Assembly: GCA_009746045.1 (NCBI GenBank)
Contig: RPFO01000667.1
Coordinates: forward strand, 2,466,317 to 2,526,316
Reading direction: 5' to 3'
DNA from: Mesostigma viride
Taxonomy: Eukaryota; Streptophyta; Mesostigmatophyceae; Mesostigmatales; Mesostigmataceae
Length of the DNA stretch: 60,000 nucleotides
Shown: positions 35,373 through 46,200 of the stretch, in pieces
Position numbering within the stretch: the first letter of the stretch is position 1
Layout of the letters: every line of letters starts with the position of its first letter
Made by a program: the position numbers and the translations under genes
Notes under the pieces: generated by a model
What the model was told of the DNA's origin: nothing
Database searches by the model: none
Seen by the model: the letters and a program-made list of their open reading frames with translations, nothing else

Positions 35373-35795
35373 AATAGCAATAGCCCTAGCTTGTAACCAT
35401 TGGAGTCACTGTCGCTAAGGCAGCCATGCCTAGAATGTTTGCCTAGCTGTGCCAACAAACCTAGTCACGTGCCGCCAACGCACGGTACACAACCAGCCAT
35501 AGCCTTAGCCTAGTTCTAGTACAGCCATGCTACGCCCTGGCTATGTTCAGATTACTTGCCCACGCTCCTTGCTATGACATGCTCACATGGGTCTTATTGC
35601 ACCCACAGTTTGCCGGATCGTTAGCCTGTCCTTTTAGCTAGCCGCGCCCGATTGCAGCTGTGGCATGCCTTTGGCATGAAGGAGACTGGGGGTCTCTGCC
35701 CTTTCTCCTGTAGTGCACACACAGGGATTAAAAGCACTTCGGTGCTCCGTGACTCCCCAACGGGAGCACGAGTTTAATTAATTAATTAATCTGGA
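35373..35795 (+). mobile_element. 3' UTR, hairpin and TTAA tail of the ORF1-bearing LINE
   Basis: After the ORF1 stop there is about 370 bp of non-coding sequence, then CAGGGATTAAAAGCACTTCG, the hairpin at 35742-35769 and a TTAATTAA tail. ORF1 joined directly to the 3' UTR implies an internal deletion of ORF2 or a non-autonomous derivative. Confidence 0.7.
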
Positions 35796-35799
35796 TCAC

Positions 35800-36600
35800 C
35801 AAGTACAGCGCAGCGCCCATGGCACCGGGGGAGGGCTTTGCGTCAGGACACGCCGCTGCCACCCGCATATACAACAGCCAACGTGCCTAGCGCTACTCCT
35901 TGACCTGGCTGGGGAAGGACAACGGCAACTCGATCGCGCAGGGCCCGCACACACTTGCTGCGCCCTGGTCCCCCGCTCTCCTCATACACCGATACAATCC
36001 CTAATGACTCAGACTACAATCCAGGAGGGTGACCCCTTTCCACAGAGCACGCTTTCCGCCTCCCCGCATGGGACACCACCAAAGAGGTTGGGCCAGTTGA
36101 GGTACAGATTATGGAGAGCCTTGTGGCAGTCTCGTGACATGCTGGCCTGCACTGTGCTCTCGAGTAGCTCCACACGGCCATAGGGCCCGGGGTTACTCTC
36201 CACAGCCCCATCCCTCATCAAGTCGCACGCCCACCGGACGCGGCTGGGTGGATCCGCTGGGTTCCGTTCAGAATGGATGCATACCCAATGATACCGAGTG
36301 TTACTGGCAAAGATCAGTGCTGCAACGCGCCGACACCAGGTGTTGAGGCAGTACAATCAAGACTGCCGCCTTCACGAGCACACCCACCACAGGAGAGTTG
36401 TCAATCAGGCGCACGTGGTGGCGATCCCACCGCACTTGTGACGTACCACAACCTGCGCATGTCTCAACTCATTCACGCCCACTCTTGAGGACTCCAAATC
36501 TTATTTTTTACAAGAGACTCTTAGACCTAGGTCGCATAATTGGTGAAGAATAAAGCATCTGCGCCCCCCCCCAGCCAGCTAATGCTGCCATGGCACTCCA
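35800..36600. other. Intergenic, nothing recognised
   Basis: No supported gene, apart from the flank of the simple repeat that follows. Confidence 0.35.
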
Positions 36601-36607
36601 CCCTCAG

Positions 36608-36785
36608 GGTGGGTGCGTGGGTGGGTGGGTGGGTGGGTGGGTGGGTGGGTGGGTGGGTGGGTGGGTGGGTGGGTGGGTGGGTGGGTGGGTGGGTGGGTGG
36701 GTGGGTGGGTGGGTGGGTGGGTGGGTGGGTGGGTGGGTGGGTGGGTGGGTGGGTGGGTGGGTGGGTGGGTGGGTGGGTGGGTGGG
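36608..36785 (+). repeat. (GGGT)n microsatellite
   Basis: About 178 bp of nearly perfect GGGT/GTGG tetranucleotides. The Pro/His/Thr and Gly/Trp/Val open frames across it are artefacts of the repeat. Confidence 0.95.
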
Positions 36786-37291
36786 CTAGTAAAATCGAAT
36801 GTCCGCAAAGGCACACCTTTGCTGGTTGTATGCCAGCAATTTTTCAAAAAGTCGGGGCGGCGGCGGCTTGGGTTTCCCCTGATTATGGTCAATCACAATG
36901 TCGGGGCCCTTACAACATTCAAGGGTACCCCTTCCCCTGGCAGTGCAGTCCATAGTAGCTTAAGGCCAGCCGTACTAGTCTGTCCAAATTTGTACCGTCG
37001 TTCAAGAAAAATTCTACTGGTTCTACTAGCCGTATACCAACTTATACTTTTGTGTTACTTGGTATTGGGAGTACTTAGTGTTTCCTGACCAAATTCATAC
37101 AAGTACAAATCATCGGCTGCATCAGTAATCAGGGAACTAGTTAGCATGGTGTCATACACATTATTTGCTAGCCCCGTCCAAGAACTATGAAATGTGTGTC
37201 GCCCTAGCACACATCCTGCACAGCACGTGCAGGCTGTGCTATGCTTCCAGTGCATATCGTGCATGTGTGGAGGTGCTTTGATCACGTTTGC

Positions 37292-40200
37292 TCAGGTGCA
37301 GATGTTGATGTTGCCTGCAGCGTACAGCAGGCGGAGCACCATCCGTTCCTGGCCCCATGTGTGCTGCCGCTGGCCGCTGGGCGGCGCTTTGGCCCGACCA
37401 GTGAACCTGCGCAGTCACCCAACGGCGGCATGCACAACAAGGTGGATCTCTTACCGCATGATTGTCACAGCAACTCATCGGTCACAACGTTATTGTACAC
37501 ATATGCTCATGTTGTACTCTGGCGGCAAAATGCAGAATGAAGGTAGGTCTGCACATGCAACCTGATGAGTCCTACATGTGTGCTTTCGATTCAATTAGGC
37601 CTAGCTATGCAGCCCCTTCCTCCCTGCAAACCCTTACCCAACATCAAAAGACAATGCCACGTTCAAAGAGCAGCATTTCTAATTGAACGTGTCAAGGAAA
37701 AAAACTGTAAATGCTGAAGCAGCAGGTACAAGTGCATTTTTTACCATTCAACGCCTAAAAAGGCTGAAATGCTCTAGTGCTGCCTCGCCACCAAGCCGGC
37801 ATACCCCCACCTCCAGTTGCCCATACCTCTGTCTGCCTCTGTGGTGAAATTGGTTTTGGGTTTCAAATGGGTCCCATGGGCTGCTCGTCTGTCACCCTTA
37901 CCCAGATAACCCAATCGCCGGCTGCTGCTCTAAGGCTAGCTGTGCGCACAATCCCACACGCATAGGCAGTATGCGTAGCCTTGGCACCCACGCACCAGTA
38001 GGCATGCCCGCTCGTCTCGGTGGTGAAGCCGTAGACGTCCACCACGTCACATGAGCGGAGGAAGGAGAGCACTGCGTGCATGCCTGGAAACCGTGGGGCA
38101 CAGGGACAGCGTGGGAGGACACGTGGCAACGACCAGCCATGGATGCCTTGTGTGCTGTAAGCAACGCCCGCATATGTGACAGGCTAACCGCAGGCATGCG
38201 GTTTCGCCACTGGCGTGTGCTGGCTTTGGTGTGCTGCCACGGTACCAATGGGTTCAAGCCGCCGATAACGAATACTGTTTTGTTCTACGGTCCCACGACG
38301 CTAGTATCCTTCTGTGCTACTATGCCGGCAACAAGTTCCGACATGAGGCAACAAGTTCCAAGGGCACCGCCTCTTACGACCTCATTCACTAGTTAACGCT
38401 GGAAGGTCACAGAGTCCTGCCCAGGCTTGGCCGACCTTCCTTGGGGTGCAGCCTTAGATGACGGCACCCGCCCCAGGCGTGCCGCAGACCACCTGCGGCT
38501 TGGGTGCATGATCCCTTGGGCGGCGAAAGCCCGCAAAGCATTGTGTCAACTGGAGACTCCATTCTCACAGACCTCAACAAACACTCCAGACAAGGTACGG
38601 GTTGCAGACCTCAAACTCTTCATGGGGCAAAATTGTGTTCTGCCGCCACAACTGGTACCTCCCACACGGCATGCAAGGATCCTTAGCAACTTCACCCTCG
38701 CTCATGTCATGTTACCAAAGCATACGAAACAAGTACCAAATCGCCACCATGACGATATCGAGCCACAGGGGTGCCTTGCGGCCCGGTCCCGCGGGAAGCC
38801 TGGGAATCCGATACCCCCCCGTGCGGCGGCCCCTGCTGGGATTTTCCAACGCATATCTCCAGGGGCGCAGGTCTCTCACACACAAACACGCTGACGGCTG
38901 ATGAAGGCACCCTCTTGAAAATAATGATGTGGCTGCTAGTGGCTTGAAAAAATGAGGTGGCAGCAGCAATCCGGCTAGGCCCGCTGCGCCGTGGCTGAGC
39001 TTTCATCCAACTATGGCAGGTATTGCTGCCTTTGACATTCCCTTGCCTGACTGGCATATACAGCACCAGCTGTGATTATGCATTTGGCTCATATGACTCT
39101 GGCTGATGCAGGCCCAGCCGTCACCTGCAGCAGTTCGCACATGTTAGCAGGGACAAGAAGGTGACTATAGTCCAGGCATTGCAAACAAATGCTAGGGTTG
39201 TACAACACCATTGTAAATAAATGCTAGGGTCTGAAAGTAGGTGCGACAGCAGATCGCGGCAGTATGAACACCTCTGTGGAAACTCGGCAGCGCCGCCAGC
39301 CGCCAGGAGAGCATGCATGCAACCAATCACTGCCACGGTGTCATGATGGGCACATGCACCTAACCATGACACCTGGCAGCCAGCACGTACCGCTTGTCAG
39401 GAACTCCCAACTGTCAAAGGGGCCAAAGCCAAGCCGCTGGAGCTCCACCTGCAAAGGGTGGTGTGGGAGTTCAGCAGGTTGTGTTGAGAACACGTGCTTT
39501 CGCCCCACGCAGGGGAGGTGCAAAACCAATCAAGAGAACATGGCGACCAGATGTAGCGACCATAGTTCCTGCGCAAGCATGACCATAGATTTTACGTCAC
39601 CTGGACGATGCACATTGTGCCACACACCAACACACGACACGGTATCCTTACGGGTGACTTGAGTCCAAGAAGCTCCCAAAACAGGCAGCTCTCCTGCTCC
39701 TGATGCCCCCCCCACTAGCTCTGATGGCTCCTCGTGCATGAAGCCACGTCCACGGCTGATCTCCTCCCCACTCCGCCCACCTTGCCGTCTTCTAGCTTAG
39801 ATTTCGGAGCTCGCGGGATCCCGCGTGGTGGCCAGGGCCTCCAAGCCGGCCGCCTCCGGTGAGCAGACAACAAGGAGCACGCTACAGAAAGCTGCGGAGC
39901 ATCTCCGGACAGAGAATTACCGGACATTGCACGGAGAGCCCCAGGAACAGTCCCATTCCTAGGCAGAGCGCGCATACTACCGGCGCGGCAGGGTTTACTG
40001 AAGGGCACCAGCAGCCGCGTACCCGAAAGGTCTTGAAGACACCGACAACGCTCGACAGGAACGGCCCGTGCATGTAGATGGCCTGCGCACACATCCGGCA
40101 GGCACGCCCCCCGCAGCCAGAGGGCAGAGGGTGAGAGTCTGTCTTGTGCAACCAAGCGGGGCATTGATGTCGCATGAGCATTTAGCATGTGAAGCCCCCT

Positions 40201-43200
40201 CCCTCCCTCCCTCCCTCCCTCCCTCCCTCCCTCCCTCCCTCCCTCCTCCCTCCCTCCCTCCCTCCCTCCCTCCCTCCCTCCCTCCCTCCCTCCCTCCCTC
40301 CCTCCCTCCCTCCCTCCCTCCCTCCCTCCCTCCCTCCCTCCCTCCCTCCCTCCCTCCCTCCCTCCCTCCCTCCCTCCAGGCAATACCACATTGCACCTGC
40401 CACTGCCACAACGACACGCTCACCGGGTGGGTGGTGGCGCAAGCGCGTGCCATCCATCACGCACCGGGTGGGTGGGCCAGTGGTGCCGCATGCGCTCCAG
40501 CAGCAGCTCGCGTCCCGCAGGGAACCACATGAGGAAGGCGACGTGGTCGTTGTCGGGGACATAGCGCCGCTCGCAGCACACCTCCCGCGCGACCTGGGGG
40601 CGCCAGGTGGCAGCGCCACACAGGGCAAGCAAGGAGGGGCGGGATGAGGCGGGATGAGGTGTGGTGTGGTGAGGAGAGCTGAGGCAGGGTGAGATGAGAG
40701 CAATTTGTTCACAGCCAGACAAGGTCGGTCAGTCAGGACTGCAGGGAGCGATTTTCGATGGGCGTGGTGACATCGGACATATGCTAAACGGTGCATGTTT
40801 CAACAAGCACGCCGGCAACAAGCATGCCGGGACACCGCCATGCACGTGCCACGCATGTCAAGGTGACATCACCGCATGTGCCGTCCTATCCATCCAACGC
40901 ATGCCCCAAACGCACCAACGGTAACACACATAAGCCCCGTACATCGAAACAGGTGGATGCAACCCACAGCACACGGCAGTAGGCACTTGCCATGAACCAA
41001 AGGAGATGTTCTCACGTGGGGCTTGATGGACAAGAGCCTCAGCTGAGCCCGTCAGCATGCAAAGAGCACCTGCTGGGCCCTTATTCCCCATGATAAGTCT
41101 GGCACGTATCGCCAATCTGTGAGGCCCGCGCGTGCATGCCCATGCTAATTATAATTCATTATTAATATTATGGCGGCCATGCAGTGGGCCGCCCAACTCG
41201 GCGGGGCCACGAGCATTGCACCCACCTTATTGCCACCACCTTTTCGCCCGCATCTTACTGCCCCCAGCTTGCTTCTCTCACCTTATTGCTCAGCACACGG
41301 TGGGTGGTCTTTGTGCCCACATGCTTGCGGATCTTGTCCGTTGGCAGGATGTTGATGCGCACCACCACGTCGTGCGCGTCGATATACGACCCGTAGTCGC
41401 CCTGCCCCAACCACACGAGGGTGCGCGCGAAGGCCACAAACGCACGCTGTGAGCGCCCCCTCAGCATGTGGCCCAAGGGCAAGCCAGCATCCTCAAGTGG
41501 ATCAGGCCAGCTGTCAGCCAGCCAAAAAGAAGAGACAATGGCCCATTAGGTTGGCATTGAAGTATTTCCCCTACTGGCTAAGCCTCTCCTTATCACCGCA
41601 ATCTCCCCCGAAGTTTCCGGATGCTGTGCCCATTTTAAAGCCATTACCATACCTACGTGTTTGAAACTACAAGGAAACATTACCATACCTACGTGTTTGA
41701 AACTACAAGAAAACTTCAAACATACAAAGCCACATGAAGGAAACCTGACAGTTTCAGTTAAAAACATCAGGGATGAGAGAGCATTACAAGGTTTTCCCAT
41801 TTTTTGTAGGTCTTTGCCAATAGCTGACCATACCCTGCTTGCGAGTTCCACTCCTGGGTTTTAATCATTTCAGGTCCATAAGACATCACAATCCATGCCA
41901 TCAGGGCCGGGAACAAGTGCGAGGCAAAAGAAGGCCAGCCAATGTTTTCCCGCAACTTCATGTCCATTTCTGTGAATGGTGGAAACAAGGGGAGATGAGG
42001 GAGACCGTCGTTGCTGAGGCCCCCACAACGGGTGCCACGCAAGCGAGTCCATCAACTCCAGCAACAAGCCAAGTACCTAGAATCACCTCTCGCGATAAGA
42101 GCCAACCCAGGCAGCACAAACCTCCCTTGGCTGCATGTGTCCCCTCTTTTGCATTCCAGTTACGCGGGTCAAAATCTTAAGTAAAACTTGTTGGAGATGG
42201 ACAGGCATCCGTCACCCACATGCAGCATGGCGCCCGAGTTGCCCACAATCGCGCACGTGCGCCAGCGGTCCTTGAACAGCTGCTAGAGGGGACCGGCGGT
42301 GCCAGAGGAGGGGGTGCAGGGAGGGGCATCCCCAGGGCAGGTTAAGCACAGGCGTCGAGCCCACAGGCAGGGCTGCCTAACTCTAACTGCGGTCCCACAC
42401 AAGCAAGACATGGTTGTGAATCCGGTTCACGTCTCGAGTGTGCATGGCCACACGCGGGTTGCGACCTTCAGAAGAGGGTGCTGACACATGTCCACACGCG
42501 CCCTGACATCCAGAACATCTCTGTGGCACAGCCTTTGCCCAACATGTCTTCCGCATGTCCGCGCGAGCTAGGGGGCGCCGGTACCCCTTGGCCCTGCTAC
42601 GCCCCCACAGCTCTGATGCTATTCTAACCTGTACCTGACATTCTGGCAGGCATACTGGCCTGCCCCGGCCGTACATGCAAGCGCCACTGCCTTTATTTGC
42701 AGGCCCTGCCACCGTTGCAGGCGTGAGACCCATTAGACCCTTATATGCTTTGAAGCCCTGTAGGAAATACACTCCTACACCTGATTGCTAGACGACGGCA
42801 AATCTGATCCAGTATTACTATCTTAGCCTAGTCATGCTACGATCCTACATTCCTACTGTCCTACTGGACCCTACCGTTATACTACCAATACAAGCTAATG
42901 CAGGATAATTCACCCAGTCATTATCTTAGATTTTGGTGTCCAGAAAATTGGGAGAAGGACTGTGACCAACACAAAAGCCAGGTGGCACAACCTTGCTCCG
43001 TGGCCCTCAGTAATCACCCATGCCCGTCTGCATGCACCCACCCACACCCCAATGAACAGCGTTGGCGAGCCCACACACCGTTGCATCTATCCCACACCAG
43101 AAGCAAGTCCTGCCCCGCTGCAGGGGTGAAGACAAATCAACTGGCTAGCTGCAGATGTTGCCTGGTGGGCGCATCAAGGTGGCACGGCCGGCCAGCTGTC

Positions 43201-46200
43201 ACGAGCTCACCTTCAACGCGCCCAAGCGCTCTATCGGCATCATAGCCAATGTCCTTTATCTTGCCTCACCTTCAGCACCCCGTTCCTGGCCTCCCGCATG
43301 CCCCGCACTTTGCGCGCCGCCTCCATCGCCTGCGGCCAACCACCACGCGGCACATGGCAAGGAACGAGCGGCGTACATGCTCTGAACATGCAAAAGCTTG
43401 GGGTTGGTTCTGGCACGTTGACTACCACGTGCGCAATCGCTTGCAAGAACAGATCCTGCCAGACACTGCCAGGCAATTTATTGACACCACCTCGACTGTT
43501 ATAGCTCTGGCACGACAAAGCAGCAACTACAACGCCCACTTCCCAAGGCAGGGCCGGCTACTTGCACACGGCAACACGGCATTAGTACTTGCTGCCAGCT
43601 GGGCAGGGCCCTGGTTGCACGTGCATTGACAAGCATGCGGGGGGCTGCCAGCCAATCCTCCACACGTCAAGCCGCACAAAGCCTGAGGTTGGTCGCCGAC
43701 AGAGGCACCATCGCCTCATTGGGGGCGGGCCATGACGATTGACATGCGCCAGCACGGCCACTATTCTGACACCGTAAGACGAGGTGGCACCACAGGGGTG
43801 TTCATTGCAGGGTGGTGACAGGTCATCATCCTCAGCAAGACATGACGTGGACTCGTTACAAACTTGGGTTGATGGCCACTCCACACACCCTCACGCTGCC
43901 CAGCATAGGAAGTCATGTACGGTGCTCCGCCCTGTCATGGTGGGGGTTGCATGTGCCTCCGGTGGCATGCTTCCATCTGGCACGGTCGCCCCCCCACCCC
44001 CCATGGTTCCGCCCACCAGCCACCCATGTGCCATGGTCCGCATTCCTCCGCACACACGTTGACATGCTGGCAGACAGGCACGAGTTTAAGGTGTCTCTCA
44101 CATGATCGCAGGTACTCTTGGAATCAGCATATGCCCTGGCGTGCAACAAAACCCGCCCACATTGCTTTGCGGCACCCGCCATTCTCCCCCACCTGGCCCC
44201 CCCCCTCTCAGCGCTACCCACTCAGCGCGGCTCACCGCCTGGTCGCACTTGCGCAGGTCATGGAGGCACTCCACCAGCGGCTTCTCGTGCGGCAGCACGC
44301 TCTGCATCCAGTGCACGGCATCATAGCAGGGAGGGGCGTCATGCACACAACACGACCAGGGGCGGCACGTTCCGGACAAACCATAGCGAGGCGTGCACGG
44401 CAGGGTGTGGGTGCAGCAGGGCCGTGCCCCATGAGTGAGCGCAACGCTTGCTGCAGCACGCGCCAGGGGGCTGCTAGCTGCGGAATGGACAGGTCAGCGC
44501 TGCATACATGGTCCTGTGAACAGCACACAGCCGCCGTGAGGGAGAATGCGGAGGCAGTCGTGAGGGCGCCCACCCCGTGGAGAGCCGCCGTGGATCCCGC
44601 ACTGCCCGCGCACCCGCACCAAGGGTGAGCCATGCAGGGTGCGAGGCAACGCGGCGGCAAATGCAACTTGCATCCGTGCGGTTGATGCCACATATGTCGG
44701 TGCTCTTCCTGTGAAGACACCCCCCCCCCGCCCTTTGCACATGGGCCATCACGGTCCACTCCCCCTTGTAAATGCGAGTGGAATCACCCAGGCCCAGCCA
44801 CTGTGCACACGCGCAGTGAGTGGGTGGGTGGGTGGACGGCGAGACATGGCTGGGCCAAGCAATGCGCGGCGGTGGGCTGCGCGAAAATGCGAGCGTCGCG
44901 AACCAGCAAGAACCAAAGAGCATGCGACGCCAGCGAGGAACCGTTCTGAGACAAGACCGTCCGATGCTCCCATGCCAGGGGACGCAGCAGAAGAGGCCCA
45001 CTGTGCGCTCCGTCGGCACTCTCGTTGGCACCTGGTGGCCCTGCCAGGCAACGTCACGCGCCATGCCCCATGGCGCCTGTGAGTGCCCCCGCCTGTGAGT
45101 GCTTGCCCTTGCCCCCGTTGAGTGCCTTGTATTCGGTAGAACACGTGCCGGATGCGATACATCCATACAGCTGTGGTAGCCCACGTGCTGCGCAGCCACG
45201 TCCACAACTTCTCGCGCGGCTTCTTGGCAGAGCGTGCGCAAGCACCGCACGCCCAGGTGCCCACGTGGCACACCCCGCAGTCACCCGCCCACCATGACTC
45301 ATCCTATCCCACGCATCGTTCGAGGGTCCGCAAATCCTGCCTGCTGTGCAAGAACAAGACCACACGCAGCATGAGCACTAGCACACCTTGCGCCCTGTGT
45401 GTGCCAGCAAACCTCGTGCGCGCGCCAGCAGACACACCTTGGCCACCCTGGGCTCGTAGCTGCCGCGCGGCCGCCGTCCGTTCTCCGTCTCCACCCGAAC
45501 TTTCTTGCGGTCGACTGGCAGGGGCAGGGCCGTACGTACGGGGAAGCAAAGCAGGAGCGTTGCAACAGGGGTGGCGAGGTTAAGGGTGGGGCAAAGCCCC
45601 ACCAAGCCAGGGGGGATGAACAACTTTCCACCACACCGCAAAGCAACCCACATGATTGGCCTGCAAAATAATCATTACCAACGCTTGTTTGCCAACCCAG
45701 GGGCTACCCTGGCACCGTCTTATCGACATGGCCAGGTGGTGCGCCACCAGATGTCGGCATGAGACATGATCAGCGCCAGCGCGCGCGCCTGCCTCATGCG
45801 CGGTGCCGGCAAGTGGCGCGTCGAGAGAAGCCGCACAGCTCACTCACACGCCCGCACAGCATCTCCCACGAGTCTACCCACACACCCAATGCACACAGCT
45901 GCACGGGAGTTGTCTTGTGTCCAGCATGTCAGCGGTGGGCGCCGTCCTCCCTGCCAACAGGGTTGGGATGCCACCTAGTGCCATATCCAATCTCACACAC
46001 CCGCATGCAAATCCCGCATGTATCGCCTGCAAGCCTCCATTCTGCCTAACCGGCCCAGCAGATGGGAAGCAATCAAGGTAACGCAGCTGGACGCAGGCAG
46101 CTGAGGCAAAAGAGGTGACCACACTCACCAGTGGGAGGGGTTTCATCGCACTCACCTGCTACCCAGTGCAGCCAACGGTACCATGCCCACCCACGCACTG

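Noticed and set aside
36527-37088. His-Pro-Pro-Thr and Trp-Val-Gly-Gly repeat proteins
   Set aside because: Products of the (GGGT)n microsatellite only.
39715-40796. Pro-Ser-Leu and Glu-Gly-Arg repeat proteins
   Set aside because: Readings of the (CCCT)n tract, which lies in an intron of the GT29 gene.
41767-42042. Protein-like reverse-strand frame (ENIGWPSFASHLFPALMAWI...)
   Set aside because: It lies between GT29 exons 7 and 8, which must be adjacent to complete sialylmotif L. I recognise no domain, and it may be an old insertion.
45700-45850. Additional GT29 exon on the reverse strand (IMSHADIWWRTTW...)
   Set aside because: Exon 1 and exon 2 as proposed join in phase without it, and its donor is weak.
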